From NCBI GenBank assembly GCA_020161575.1, contig JAIUNR010000007.1, positions 62,001 through 126,000 on the forward strand: a stretch of 64,000 nucleotides of DNA, in the 5' to 3' direction. Origin of the DNA: Pseudomonadota bacterium (GTDB lineage Bacteria; Pseudomonadota; Alphaproteobacteria; Rhizobiales; Beijerinckiaceae). This document shows positions 8,632 through 17,038 of this stretch, piece after piece (the first letter of the stretch is position 1; the number at the start of each line of letters is the position of its first letter). Below the pieces are notes generated by a model, which worked only from the letters and a program-made list of their open reading frames with translations, searched no databases and had not been told where the DNA came from. A program made the translations under genes and the position numbers.

Positions 8632-9470
8632 TGACTCGGCTTTGTCTGACAAGCTGGAACATCCAGTGGGCGCGAGGAATTGACGGCCAGGTCAATTGTG
8701 AGCGTATCGCCAGCGAAATCGCAGCGGTCGATCCCGACGTGATTTGCCTTCAGGAAGTGGCATCGGGCATGCCCGATCTTCCTGGTGCCGATGGCTCAAA
8801 CCAGTTTGATATCTTTGCCCGGCTTTTTCCGGATTACCGGCTCATTGCCGGGCCAGGGGTTGAGACTTTCGATTCGGATGGAGGAGCCCGTCTCTTTGGC
8901 AATGCGATCCTGTCCCGCCTGCCCATTATCTCGGTGCGGCGGCACGCTTTGCCCTGGATCGCGGATGGTGCCCAGACCATGCCTCGATTGTTGCTTGAAG
9001 TGATCGTCGTCACGGCCTGTGGCCCTGTGCGAATGATGACGACGCATCTTGACTATTTTTCGGCCGCGGCGCGTGCCGCCCAGCTGGAAGCTATCCGCAC
9101 GATCCTTGTCGAGACACAGGCCCGTGCTCATGCCATGCCGAAACCGGCTTCAGGCCCCTACCTAGAGGTGGGGCATCCGGTTGCGACTGTTCTGTGCGGC
9201 GATTTCAATATGCCGCCCGAAAGCGATCTCTGGCCGATACTCACCGAAGCGGGCCCAGGTTTCTCGCCGCTCGTCGATAGTTGGCGTGTGCTTCATAAAG
9301 AGGCTCATCCACCATCCTTCTGTATCACGGAGCAGGTCTATGGTCCGCCCCAGTGCACGGACTATGTGTTGACGAATGCCGATCTCGCGAAGCAGGTTAC
9401 AGGCATCCATTATGACGTTGCTACCCGTTCTTCGGACCATCAACCTGTAACAGTGGAATTTCGCATCTGA
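8631..9470 (+). CDS. Endonuclease/exonuclease/phosphatase (EEP) family hydrolase, probable phosphodiesterase
   Basis: A 279-residue protein with the EEP-fold catalytic motifs in order: Asn in LTSWNIQW (residue 10), Glu in CLQEV (residue 42), GDFNMPPESD, and the terminal SDHQPV. These residues coordinate Mg and cleave phosphodiester bonds in nucleases, inositol phosphatases and sphingomyelinases. There is no signal peptide, so it acts in the cytoplasm. Translational coupling to the permease and co-occurrence with glpD suggest it cleaves an imported glycerophosphodiester to release glycerol-3-phosphate. This role is inference; a DNA-repair role is less likely given the operon. Confidence 0.8.
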   Translation: MTRLCLTSWNIQWARGIDGQVNCERIASEIAAVDPDVICLQEVASGMPDLPGADGSNQFDIFARLFPDYRLIAGPGVETFDSDGGARLFGNAILSRLPIISVRRHALPWIADGAQTMPRLLLEVIVVTACGPVRMMTTHLDYFSAAARAAQLEAIRTILVETQARAHAMPKPASGPYLEVGHPVATVLCGDFNMPPESDLWPILTEAGPGFSPLVDSWRVLHKEAHPPSFCITEQVYGPPQCTDYVLTNADLAKQVTGIHYDVATRSSDHQPVTVEFRI

Positions 9471-9521
9471 GCGGAAAGAGGTTATCGAGAGCGTCATCGC
9501 TACATGAGGAAGTGAGCCGGA

Positions 9522-10298
9522 ATGGTTAGTGACGACGGGCTCTCCAAAAAGCAGAGGCGGCAGCGCTTAATCGTTGCCGAGATCTCGGCCAACGCAACCA
9601 TTCGAACCTCGACACTTGCGCAGCTCCTCAACGTAACGCCGGAGACGATCCGGCGTGACATCGAGGAGCTAACTCGCCAAGGAATCGTGCGGCGCACCTA
9701 TGGGGGCGCTGCCGGCGCCTTTGCGGGGTTGCAGCCGATTTTCGAAGAGCGCAGCGCCATTGATGTCGAGGAGCGGCGGAAAATCGCTGAGAATGCGGCA
9801 GCGCTTGTTGAGCCAAACTCAGTCATCATGATCGATTCAGGGTCGACCACGACGCTTTTTGCCCAAGCGCTATCAACGCAACCCAAGAAATTCACTGTGA
9901 TCAGCAATTCGCTGGGGGTTTTGGGGGCTTTGGCCGGGCATCCCGATGCACGGCTCATTCTTTGCCCGGGAGACTATTCCCGCCGCGAACGCGCTGTTTA
10001 TGGCCCAGAAACGCTTGCATTCTTGAACCGCTTTAACGTCGATGCCGCCTATATCGGTGCAAGCGGTATGATGGCCGATGGTCCTGTCGATGTTGAAACG
10101 GATGCGGTTTGGGTTAAACGGACGATGCTGTCTCGTGCGAAAACAAGTGTACTCCTTGCAAGTTCGATAAAAATAGGTCGCCCGTATCTCGCTGTAATTT
10201 GCCCGTGGCAAGACATTGATGTGTTCATTACTGATAAAGAAATAACTGGCTCTTTCCAGGATGTAATATTGAGCAGGAATATTCGAGTAATATTTTAG
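9522..10298 (+). CDS. DeoR/GlpR-family transcriptional regulator
   Basis: A 258-residue regulator with the DeoR N-terminal helix-turn-helix (LAQLLNVTPETIRRDIEELTRQGIVRRTYGG, residues about 25-60) and a C-terminal sugar-phosphate sensor domain (IMIDSGSTTTLFAQAL; VLLASSIKIGR). Members usually repress catabolic operons until a phosphorylated intermediate binds; GlpR responds to glycerol-3-phosphate. It is the last gene of the operon, so it probably controls its own transcription. In the sensor domain the usual LADSSKFGR-like stretch reads LASSIKIGR, so ligand binding may differ from typical GlpR. Its 3' end is clearly AT-richer than the flanking chromosome. Confidence 0.88.
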   Translation: MVSDDGLSKKQRRQRLIVAEISANATIRTSTLAQLLNVTPETIRRDIEELTRQGIVRRTYGGAAGAFAGLQPIFEERSAIDVEERRKIAENAAALVEPNSVIMIDSGSTTTLFAQALSTQPKKFTVISNSLGVLGALAGHPDARLILCPGDYSRRERAVYGPETLAFLNRFNVDAAYIGASGMMADGPVDVETDAVWVKRTMLSRAKTSVLLASSIKIGRPYLAVICPWQDIDVFITDKEITGSFQDVILSRNIRVIF

Positions 10299-10328
10299 AA
10301 TAAGACCCAATAAATGAAATAATTTGAT

Positions 10329-10364
10329 AAAAACAAGCCACGCAGGATTAGGCGGGCTGTTTTT
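10329..10364 (+). terminator. Rho-independent terminator of the glycerophosphate operon
   Basis: AAAAAC, AGCC and CGC (10329-10343, two single-A bulges) pair with GCG, GGCT and GTTTTT (10352-10364) around an eight-base loop. The T-run at 10360-10364 lies about 60 bases after the DeoR stop. The A-run on the other side could let it act in both directions. Confidence 0.75.
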
Positions 10365-10647
10365 GTACAATAGAGTGTTGGCGGCCGGCTGAGGCGATGG
10401 AGCATGCGGCGAGTTGGCTTAAGAAGCCGGAATCGCCTGCTGGCCGTAGTATTACGACTGCCTATGTGGGCTCATGACGCAACCAGTATGCTTTTCGCAT
10501 CGCCCATCGCTTCTGCAAGGCGCGCTTCAAGGCGAGTCAGTATTGTGCTGCGTACAATGGGGGCACGCATGAGGCGCCCTTCAGTCATCCGGGTATGTAC
10601 GTCATTCACCCGCAGGGGTGCTGAGCGCGCGTTTTGTTGGAAAGAAT
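10365..10647. other. Intergenic region, nothing recognised
   Basis: This stretch between the operon terminator and tRNA-Ala has one open frame running into the tRNA, with no domain and no ribosome site. It contains no tRNA-end duplication or mobile-element signature that I can see. Confidence 0.5.
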
Positions 10648-10723
10648 TGGTGGAGCTAAGCGGGATCGAACCGCTGACCTCCTGCATGCCATGCAGGCGC
10701 TCTCCCAGCTGAGCTATAGCCCC
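10648..10723 (-). tRNA. tRNA-Ala (anticodon GGC)
   Basis: Read on the minus strand: acceptor GGGGCTA/TAGCTCC, D-arm GCTCAGCTGGGAGAGC, anticodon stem CCTGC/GCAGG around loop ATGGCAT (anticodon GGC), T-arm with GGTTCGATCC, discriminator A and an encoded CCA (TGG at 10648-10650 on the plus strand). Its 3' end also faces the lower-GC operon. Confidence 0.95.
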
Positions 10724-10896
10724 ATCAGAACCATGCCTGGGAGCATGGCGGGCCGGCTCTTGCGAACCGGAGGCGCGTTCAATGTCACAAGACTTTGCGC
10801 ACCGCAAGAGGATATTCGATCCCGGGGCAAGGATTTTTGCCGGGGGTGTGGAAGGCGCGGATTTTCCGCGCCAACCGGCGTTAAAACGGGGAAAGC

Positions 10897-11268
10897 TCAG
10901 CTTTCCTCGTCTTCCTCGATGTCGCCATCAATGAGGTCGGAGACATTGTTGTCATCCTCGTCTTCCTCGGGTGCGAGGAAGGTATCGTCATCGTCATCGT
11001 CGAGATCGATATCCTCGTCGGGGACGGCCTTGGTGACATCCGCCTCGTCGGCATCCTCAAGCGGTACGAGTTCCGCGCCGGGGCCTTCGACCGCGACATC
11101 GTCCTCGTCGGCCTCCTCGACCTTCGCCAGTTTCGGCTGTGGGTCGAAATAGGCACGCGGATAGCCTTGCCCGGTATAGGGGGAGACGATCGGGTCCTTG
11201 CCGAGATCGTAGAATTTCTTGCCCGTCACGGGGCAGATGCGCTTGGTGCCGAGTTCAGCCTTGGGCAA
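10897..11268 (-). CDS. TIGR02300 / FYDLN-acid domain protein
   Basis: A 123-residue protein with the alphaproteobacterial signature ELGTKRICPVTGKKFYDL near its N terminus, then PIVSPYTGQGYP, followed by a very acidic tail (runs of Asp and Glu, for example DIDLDDDDDD). The conserved block contains a single Cys and no zinc-ribbon pair. I chose a TTG start at 11268 because AGGAA lies seven bases upstream and the family normally begins right before ELGTKR; an upstream ATG at 11343 would add 25 basic residues. Its function is unknown. It is divergent from aroA, a neighbourhood typical of Hyphomicrobiales. Confidence 0.85.
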   Translation of the reverse strand: MPKAELGTKRICPVTGKKFYDLGKDPIVSPYTGQGYPRAYFDPQPKLAKVEEADEDDVAVEGPGAELVPLEDADEADVTKAVPDEDIDLDDDDDDTFLAPEEDEDDNNVSDLIDGDIEEDEES

Positions 11269-11482
11269 TGTCGCGTTCCTGGTTTGACGGTTTGCTTTGT
11301 GTTGTCCGCGCCGCGCGCGGGGAATAAAAACTTCCGCTTGCAAAGTCGGGATGAAGCCCGTTAGTGGCCTCTCCCTCCGGTGTCAATGCTCGTTGCAGCG
11401 AAAGCGCTTGTGAAGCGCGAAAGCCGGGCGTGGAAATCATGGCGAAAGTCCTTTTCGCCGCGCGATCGGAGAGAGGCGCAGA

Positions 11483-12823
11483 ATGTCGCACGGTTTTGAG
11501 ATGCAGCCCATGCAGGCGCGCAAATCCGGTCCGCTCACGGGCAGGGTGCGCGTACCCGGCGACAAGTCGATTTCCCATCGCGCGATGATTCTCGGCCTGC
11601 TCACGATCGGCGAGACGCATGTCACGGGCTTGCTCGAAGGCGAGGATGTGCTGCGCAGTGCCGCCGCCGCCCGCGCGCTGGGTGCCGATATCCAGCGGGT
11701 CGGCCCCGGCGAATGGCGGGTGAACGGCATGGGGATCGGCACCTTGCTTGAACCTTCGGAGACTCTCGATTTCGGCAATGCCGGCACCGGATCGCGCCTG
11801 ATGATGGGCGTGGTCGGCGGACACCCGATCCGCGCGACCTTTGATGGCGATGCCTCTTTGCGCAAGCGCCCGATGGGCCGCATCCTCGATCCGCTCAGGA
11901 AGATGGGCGTCGAGGTGATCGAGGCGGCGGAAGGCAACCGCGTGCCGCTCACCATCCAGGGGGCGCGCGAGACGATCCCGATCACCTATGAGACGCCCGT
12001 GGCCTCCGCGCAGATCAAATCCGCGATCCTGTTCTGCGGGCTCAACGCGCCGGGCGAGACGATTGTGATCGAGGCGGAAGCCAGCCGCGACCACACGGAA
12101 AAGATGCTCGCCTATTTCGGCGCGGAGATTACCAGCACGCCTCATGGCGCGCATGGCCGGCGCATCACGCTCAAGGGGCAGCCGGAACTCGCGCCTCAGC
12201 CGATCGCCGTGCCGGCGGACCCGTCCTCCGCCGCTTTCCCGATGGTCGCGGCGCTGATCGTGCCGGGATCGGATATCGTCATCGAATCCGTGATGATGAA
12301 CCCCCTGCGCATCGGCCTCATCACTACCTTGCGTGAGATGGGCGCGCGGATCGAGGAGCTCGATCGCCGCATTGAAGGGGGTGAGGAAGTCGCGGATCTG
12401 CGTGTGCGCCATTCGCTCCTCAAGGGCGTGGATGTGCCTGCCGAGCGCGCGCCCTCGATGATCGACGAATATCCGGTTCTCGCGGTCGCCGCCGCTTTCG
12501 CCGAGGGCGAGACGCGGATGAACGGCCTTCAGGAATTGCGGGTGAAGGAGAGCGATCGCCTGCAGGCGGTGGCGGATGGCCTCAAAGCCAATGGCGTCAC
12601 GCACCGCATCGAGGGCGACGATCTCATCGTGGACGGGCTTTCGCGGAATATCCGCGGCGGTGGCAGCGTGAAAACGCATATGGACCACCGGATCGCGATG
12701 AGCTTTCTTGTCATGGGGCTGGCGGCGGATCGCGATGTCGGTGTCGATGACATGAGCTTCATCGCGACAAGCTTCCCCGATTTCATTCCCCTGATGACGC
12801 GGCTTGGCGGTCAATTCGCATGA
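11483..12823 (+). CDS. aroA: 3-phosphoshikimate 1-carboxyvinyltransferase (class II EPSP synthase)
   Basis: This enzyme joins shikimate-3-phosphate and phosphoenolpyruvate in the shikimate pathway. The 446-residue protein shows GDKSISHRA near residue 26, [12 protein letters not shown] at 98-109, [29 protein letters not shown] and ELRVKESDR, in the order seen in class II enzymes of the Agrobacterium CP4 type. Where the CP4 enzyme has Ala in GNAATG this one has Gly (residue 101). Its stop overlaps the cmk start by four bases, so the two are co-translated. Confidence 0.96.
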   Translation: MSHGFEMQPMQARKSGPLTGRVRVPGDKSISHRAMILGLLTIGETHVTGLLEGEDVLRSAAAARALGADIQRVGPGEWRVNGMGIGTLLEPSETLDFGNAGTGSRLMMGVVGGHPIRATFDGDASLRKRPMGRILDPLRKMGVEVIEAAEGNRVPLTIQGARETIPITYETPVASAQIKSAILFCGLNAPGETIVIEAEASRDHTEKMLAYFGAEITSTPHGAHGRRITLKGQPELAPQPIAVPADPSSAAFPMVAALIVPGSDIVIESVMMNPLRIGLITTLREMGARIEELDRRIEGGEEVADLRVRHSLLKGVDVPAERAPSMIDEYPVLAVAAAFAEGETRMNGLQELRVKESDRLQAVADGLKANGVTHRIEGDDLIVDGLSRNIRGGGSVKTHMDHRIAMSFLVMGLAADRDVGVDDMSFIATSFPDFIPLMTRLGGQFA

Positions 12824-13443
12824 AGCCGCCGCTCGTCATCGCGGTCGATGGTCCCGCGGCGTCCGGCAAGGGGACGCTGGCGAAAAGGCTGGCGGCCCAT
12901 TACGGGCTCCCGGTCCTTGATACCGGGTTGCTCTACCGCGCGGTGGGGCAGAAAATGCGCGATGAAAACCGCGATCTTGATGATGGCGCGATGGCGGGCG
13001 ACATCGCTTCCCGTTTCGATGCCGCCTGGCTCGATGATCCGCGCCTGCGCGAGCGCAAGGCCGGAGAAGCGGCCAGCCGCGTAGCCAGCGTGCCGAGCGT
13101 GCGCCTTGCCTTGCGGCAATTCCAGCAGGATTTCGCGCGTCAACCTGGTGGCGCGGTGCTCGACGGACGCGATATCGGCACGGTGATCGCGCCTTTCGCG
13201 CCGGTGAAACTGTGGATCGACGCGGATGTCGCGGTCCGCGCGAACCGCCGGTATCGCGAGCTGGTCTCGCGCGGCGAGGATGTCACCGAGGCTGTCATTC
13301 TCGCCGATCTTGTGGCCCGTGATGCCCGCGATGCGCCGAACATGGCCATCGCGCCCGATGCGATCCGCATCGATACGAGCGCGATGGATGTCGAGGCGGT
13401 TTTCGCCTCGGCGCTCGGCGCCATCAAGGGCAGGGCGGCATGA
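12820..13443 (+). CDS. cmk: Cytidylate kinase
   Basis: A 207-residue nucleoside monophosphate kinase that phosphorylates CMP and dCMP using ATP. The P-loop is [16 protein letters not shown] (residues 10-25), followed by [11 protein letters not shown] for CMP binding, [12 protein letters not shown] and the lid region RANRRYREL. Length and motif order are normal for bacterial Cmk. It is translationally coupled to aroA upstream and to the rhomboid gene downstream through ATGA overlaps. In many alphaproteobacteria rpsA follows cmk directly; here rpsA is almost 5 kb away. Confidence 0.95.
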   Translation: MKPPLVIAVDGPAASGKGTLAKRLAAHYGLPVLDTGLLYRAVGQKMRDENRDLDDGAMAGDIASRFDAAWLDDPRLRERKAGEAASRVASVPSVRLALRQFQQDFARQPGGAVLDGRDIGTVIAPFAPVKLWIDADVAVRANRRYRELVSRGEDVTEAVILADLVARDARDAPNMAIAPDAIRIDTSAMDVEAVFASALGAIKGRAA

Positions 13444-14066
13444 GCGCCGGAGCGCCGCGCCCGACCTCCGTGCCGCCTGCGGGGGAACGTCCTTCGGATA
13501 CCCAACCGATGCCGCCCGTGATCCTGGCGCTGCTCGTGGGGATCGGCGTCGGCTACGCGATCACCGCGGCTCTTGAGCAGGATCAGGCGATTTCCGTGCC
13601 GCTTCTGGTGAAAGCCGGGGGGCTGCTGCCGCTTGCATGGATCGATGGCGATTTCTGGCGGTTCGTGAGTTACAGTTTCCTGCATGGCAATCTCATGCAT
13701 CTGCTTGCCAACGTTACCTGCCTGCTGGCCTGGGGCATTCCGCTGGCGCGCTTTTTCGGCGGGTGGCGCTTCCTCGTGCTCTATTTCGGCGCTGTCGTGA
13801 TCGGCGGCCTGACTTCCGTGCTGACGCGCGAGGGGATTTTTGTGCTCATCGGCGCTTCGGGCGGCACTTCCGGGCTTCTGGGCGCCTTGTTCATGTTCCG
13901 CCTTCTCCGGCGGAGTGAATTGCCCGCTTCCTTTTTCGTGATCAATATCGGCCTCAATGTCGCGATCACGCTGTTTTTCCCCGAGATCGACTGGCGCTCC
14001 CATGCTGGCGGCTTCCTCGCGGGCGCGCTGATCGGGGCTGCCCTCATTCCACGAGCCGCTCGGTAA
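13440..14066 (+). CDS. Rhomboid-family intramembrane serine protease
   Basis: A 208-residue membrane protein with about six helices. The catalytic serine is in [11 protein letters not shown] (GxSG motif), the catalytic histidine in [13 protein letters not shown], and the oxyanion-side [11 protein letters not shown] motif precedes them, so all key rhomboid residues are present. It would cleave substrates within the inner membrane; the targets are unknown. The first roughly 25 residues are Pro-rich and cytoplasmic. It overlaps cmk by four bases, making it the third gene of an aroA-cmk-rhomboid operon. Confidence 0.88.
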   Translation: MSAGAPRPTSVPPAGERPSDTQPMPPVILALLVGIGVGYAITAALEQDQAISVPLLVKAGGLLPLAWIDGDFWRFVSYSFLHGNLMHLLANVTCLLAWGIPLARFFGGWRFLVLYFGAVVIGGLTSVLTREGIFVLIGASGGTSGLLGALFMFRLLRRSELPASFFVINIGLNVAITLFFPEIDWRSHAGGFLAGALIGAALIPRAAR

Positions 14067-14179
14067 CCCTGCCGGATCGGCGGGAAATGCTGCGGATTCG
14101 CACGACGGTAACACTTGCAACTTATTCTGGGTCGCCTAAACTACGTCCACCAGGCTTCACAAAAGAAGGGGAAACGCCC

Positions 14180-14869
14180 ATGGACGGAATAACAAAGGAC
14201 TTCAGGCCGGTTCCGCTGCCGGATTATGTCGAATATCCGCCGGAAGAGATGCTCGCCCGCGCACGCGGGTTCTACGAGACGATCGCCAAGCGGCATACCG
14301 TGCGCGATTTCTCCAGCCGCCCGGTGCCGCGCGAGATCATCGAGACCTGCCTTCTGGCGGCCGGAACCGCGCCGAATGGCGCCAACCACCAGCCCTGGCA
14401 TTTTGCCGTGATCGGCGATCCCGCGATCAAAGCCCGCATCCGCGTGGAAGCGGAGGAGGAAGAGAAGGCCTTCTATGCCGGCAAGGCCGGTGAGGAATGG
14501 CTCGCGGCGCTCAAGCCGCTTGGCACCGATGCGAGCAAGCCATTCCTTGAGGAAGCGCCTTGGCTCATCGCGATTTTCGGCGCCCGTCAGAGCCCGAGCG
14601 CGGATGGCGTGATGCGCAAGAACTATTACGTGCCCGAAAGCGTCTCGATCGCGACCGGGTTCCTGATTACGGCGCTGCATCAGGCAGGGCTCGCCACGCT
14701 GACGCATACGCCGAGCCCGATGGGTTTCCTCAACGGAATCTGCAAGCGCCCTTCCGCCGAGAAGCCTTACATCCTGCTCGTAACCGGCTATCCTGCGCCC
14801 AACGCGACGATTCCCCGCCATGCGACGGAGAAGAAGCCGCTTTCGCAAATCGCGAGCTTTTTTGTCTGA
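14180..14869 (+). CDS. Nitroreductase-superfamily flavoprotein, iodotyrosine-deiodinase-like
   Basis: A 229-residue FMN protein. The N-terminal [13 protein letters not shown] and [15 protein letters not shown] are FMN-binding motifs. The sequence follows the iodotyrosine deiodinase (IYD) branch closely, including [17 protein letters not shown] and KRKPL-like ending EKKPLSQI. The three IYD lid residues that bind the zwitterion of halotyrosine are conserved as Glu95, Tyr99 and Lys120 with the spacing of human Glu157, Tyr161 and Lys182. I start at the ATG at 14180, which has GAAGGGGAA upstream. Reductive dehalogenation of halotyrosines is predicted; an ordinary nitroreductase role is the alternative. 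Confidence 0.85.
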   Translation: MDGITKDFRPVPLPDYVEYPPEEMLARARGFYETIAKRHTVRDFSSRPVPREIIETCLLAAGTAPNGANHQPWHFAVIGDPAIKARIRVEAEEEEKAFYAGKAGEEWLAALKPLGTDASKPFLEEAPWLIAIFGARQSPSADGVMRKNYYVPESVSIATGFLITALHQAGLATLTHTPSPMGFLNGICKRPSAEKPYILLVTGYPAPNATIPRHATEKKPLSQIASFFV

Positions 14870-14877
14870 TCCACCAT

Positions 14878-14904
14878 CGGAAACCGGCGTTAAGCCGGTT
14901 TCCG
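14878..14904. terminator. Perfect 11-bp hairpin between the flavoprotein and M20 peptidase genes
   Basis: CGGAAACCGGC (14878-14888) pairs perfectly with GCCGGTTTCCG (14894-14904) around GTTAA. It starts nine bases after the flavoprotein stop and ends about 20 bases before the next ATG. There is no U-run, so it may be a weak terminator or an mRNA-stabilising hairpin. Confidence 0.5.
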
Positions 14905-14925
14905 TCCGTCACCGATGAGGAAACC

Positions 14926-16080
14926 ATGCCCGCCGCCAACCCCGCCCTGCTTGAATGGCTCGAAGCCCAGAAGCCAGCAATGCTTGCTTTGCTCGAGGAG
15001 GTCGTGAACATCGATTCCGGTTCCTACGACAAGGCCGGCGTTGATGAGGTGGGCAGGCGCTTCGAGCGCTTCTTCACCGAACAGGGCATTCCCACCCATT
15101 GGGTGAGAAACGATACGTTCGGCGATGCGCTGAAGGCGGAAGTTGCCGGATCAGGCGGCGGCAATCGCCCGATCGTCCTGATGGGCCACCGCGATACGGT
15201 CTTTCCGAAAGGAGAGGTGGCCCGCCGCCCCTTCAAGATCGAGGATGGCAAGGCTTACGGGCCGGGCGTGATGGATATGAAGGGCGGCCTTGTGATGAAC
15301 GCCTTCGTGCTCGCCGCCTATCACAAGTTCGGCGGCGCGCCGGGACCGCTTCTCGCGCTGATGACCTCGGATGAGGAAATCGGCTCACCCGCCTGCCGGC
15401 CGATCATTGAGGAAACGGCGCGCAATGCCCGCCTCGTCTTCAATTCCGAGCCGGGACGCATCAACGGCAATGTCGTTTCAGGGCGCAAGGGTGGCGTGTT
15501 CATGAGCTTCGCCGTGCATGGCAAGGCGGCGCATTCGGGCGCGAATTTCCAGGACGGCGTTTCGGCCATCGCGGAACTCGCGCACAAGATCATCGCGCTT
15601 CAGGCGATCACGGATCTGCCGCGCGGCATCACGCTCAATGTGGGAATCGTGAAGGGTGGGCAATCGGTGAACACGGTCGCGCCCTATGCCGAAGGCGAGA
15701 TCGACCTGCGCTACATCACGCATGACCAGCGCGGCGAGGCGCTGGCGAAAATCGAAGCGATCATGGCGCATTCGAGCGTGCCGGGCACACGCGCCGAGCT
15801 GAAGATCAAGGGCGAGTTCTATCCACTGGTTCAGGACGAGGCTTCGAAAGCGCTTTTCGAGACCTATCTCGCTTCGGCGAAGGAGATCGGCTTTTCGGTC
15901 GAGGGCGAATTCTCGGGCGGTTGCGCCGATTCCGGCTTCACCGCTTCCGTGGGGTGCCCGACCCTCTGCTCCACCGGCCCCGTTGGCGCGAAGGCGCATT
16001 CGCCCGAGGAATATCTCGTTGTCGAGAGCTTCGTGCCGCGCGCGCAGGCGCTGGCGAACGCGATCGCGAAACTGCGCTGA
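14926..16080 (+). CDS. M20-family metallopeptidase (glutamate carboxypeptidase-like)
   Basis: A 384-residue zinc peptidase with metal ligands in GHRDTVF (His88, Asp90), DMKGG (Asp117), the catalytic and metal glutamates in TSDEEIGS (about 150-151), SEPGR, and a C-terminal His in AKAHSPEEY. The order and length fit carboxypeptidase G2-type M20A enzymes, which remove C-terminal glutamate from peptides or folates. No signal peptide is seen, so it is probably cytoplasmic. The start at 14926 has GATGAGGAAACC just upstream. Confidence 0.88.
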   Translation: MPAANPALLEWLEAQKPAMLALLEEVVNIDSGSYDKAGVDEVGRRFERFFTEQGIPTHWVRNDTFGDALKAEVAGSGGGNRPIVLMGHRDTVFPKGEVARRPFKIEDGKAYGPGVMDMKGGLVMNAFVLAAYHKFGGAPGPLLALMTSDEEIGSPACRPIIEETARNARLVFNSEPGRINGNVVSGRKGGVFMSFAVHGKAAHSGANFQDGVSAIAELAHKIIALQAITDLPRGITLNVGIVKGGQSVNTVAPYAEGEIDLRYITHDQRGEALAKIEAIMAHSSVPGTRAELKIKGEFYPLVQDEASKALFETYLASAKEIGFSVEGEFSGGCADSGFTASVGCPTLCSTGPVGAKAHSPEEYLVVESFVPRAQALANAIAKLR

Positions 16081-16119
16081 GGGCGCGCCCCGAAGCACGC
16101 TTCCTCCCGCTCGTCTCGA

Positions 16120-16140
16120 TAGCGCCCTGCAAGGGCGCTA
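16120..16140. terminator. Bidirectional hairpin between M20 peptidase and XRE regulator
   Basis: A perfect nine-base stem TAGCGCCCT / AGGGCGCTA around GCA. Its right arm contains the stop codon of the minus-strand XRE gene (16138-16140). It sits between convergent genes and has no T-run. Confidence 0.55.
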
Positions 16141-16371
16141 CCCCTCCCCATCCAGTGCCGGCGCGCCTTCCGACTCATAGGCGAGAATATCGCCGGGCTG
16201 GCAATCGAGCGCCGCGCAGATCCCCGCCAGCGTCTCGAAGCGGATGCCCTTGACCTTGCCCGATTTCAGCAGCGAGAGATTGACCTCGCTGATGCCGATC
16301 TTTTCGGCCAGTTCGCGCGATTTCATCTTCCGCCGCGCGAGCATCACATCAAGCATCACATTGATCGCCAT
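16138..16371 (-). CDS. Small XRE-family (YozG-like) transcriptional regulator
   Basis: A 77-residue protein that is almost entirely a Cro/CI helix-turn-helix: LAEKIGISEVNLSLLKSGKVKGIRFETL is followed by the family hallmark ICAALDCQPGDILAY. I use the ATG at 16371, after GAGGG, because YozG-type proteins begin MAI-NVMLDVML; a GTG at 16383 overlapping the upstream stop (GTGTGA) is also possible. It is the second gene of a two-gene unit with a DUF2975 membrane protein, a pairing seen in other bacteria, and probably represses its own promoter. Confidence 0.85.
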   Translation of the reverse strand: MAINVMLDVMLARRKMKSRELAEKIGISEVNLSLLKSGKVKGIRFETLAGICAALDCQPGDILAYESEGAPALDGEG

Positions 16372-16379
16372 GGCTGCCC

Positions 16380-16976
16380 TCACACGAAACCGCGGTTTTC
16401 TTCCGCGATGCGGGCGGCCTGCTTGATGACCTGCGCGAAGGCAAGCACGAAAAGCCCGAACAGAAGCAGCATGAAGTCATTGAGCGAGATGGAAAGGACA
16501 AGGTGACGCTGGCCCGGCGGATTGTGCCAGGTGAGCGCCAGTGCCACGAGGGTCCGCGTCAGGATCGCGACTTCCGCGCTGGCGAAAAGGAACCAGCCGA
16601 CATTGCCGAGCTGGCGCGCGGTTTCACCATCGAGAATCCGGCCCTGCCCAAAGCGGTGGAAGAGGCGGAAAATGCCATGCGCAGTCAGGACGAACAGGAT
16701 CAGCGCGGGAAGCAGCGCCAGGAACAACAGGCCGCGCGCATTGCGCGGATCGCCGGGCGCGCCGGATTGCGGGGTGGAGGGCCCAAGCAGGCCTTGCGGC
16801 CCGAACAGGTGGAGAGCGGGCTCGGGATCGATGATGAAGTAGGCGATTCCCCCCAGCGCCATGATTGTCGCGAGCAATGTCGTGCCGCGGGCGATGCGGG
16901 ATATCCAGCGCAGGGAATGACGCAGATCCGCTTCGGGAAGGTCTGGATGAGGCTTGGCGGCAAGAGAAGCGGGCAC
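16380..16976 (-). CDS. DUF2975-like membrane protein
   Basis: A 198-residue protein with four likely membrane helices: TTLLATIMALGGIAYFII, LLFLALLPALILFVLTAHGIF, a segment around ASAEVAILTRTLVALALT, and FMLLLFGLFVLAFAQVI. It ends with the family-like KQAARIAEENRGF. I chose the GTG at 16976 because AAGGA lies just upstream and because the upstream ATG at 17021 lies within the predicted promoter. It is coupled to the YozG-like regulator. The protein may sense the membrane state or modulate the regulator; its function is not established. Confidence 0.75.
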   Translation of the reverse strand: MPASLAAKPHPDLPEADLRHSLRWISRIARGTTLLATIMALGGIAYFIIDPEPALHLFGPQGLLGPSTPQSGAPGDPRNARGLLFLALLPALILFVLTAHGIFRLFHRFGQGRILDGETARQLGNVGWFLFASAEVAILTRTLVALALTWHNPPGQRHLVLSISLNDFMLLLFGLFVLAFAQVIKQAARIAEENRGFV

Positions 16977-17009
16977 TGGAAATTCCTTATTGCATTTCGC
17001 TATTGAATT

Positions 17010-17038
17010 ATCGTATTGCATTAAAAAATTAATGTCAA
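17010..17038 (-). promoter_or_regulatory. Promoter of the DUF2975-XRE pair with internal palindrome
   Basis: On the minus strand TTGACA (17038-17033), a 17-base spacer and TACGAT (17015-17010) form a good sigma-70 promoter. A palindrome CATTAA-TTTT-TTAATG (17034-17019) fills the space between the two boxes, an ideal place for a repressor such as the XRE protein. Confidence 0.6.

Noticed and set aside
10404-10712. An open frame running through tRNA-Ala
   Set aside because: It reads antisense through the tRNA and has no family resemblance.
1376-10723. Integrated element with att sites
   Set aside because: No integrase, and no copy of either tRNA 3' end was found at the opposite edge; only composition and position suggest transfer.
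11255-12814. A 519-codon minus-strand frame opposite aroA
   Set aside because: Same antisense effect; aroA is unmistakable on the plus strand.
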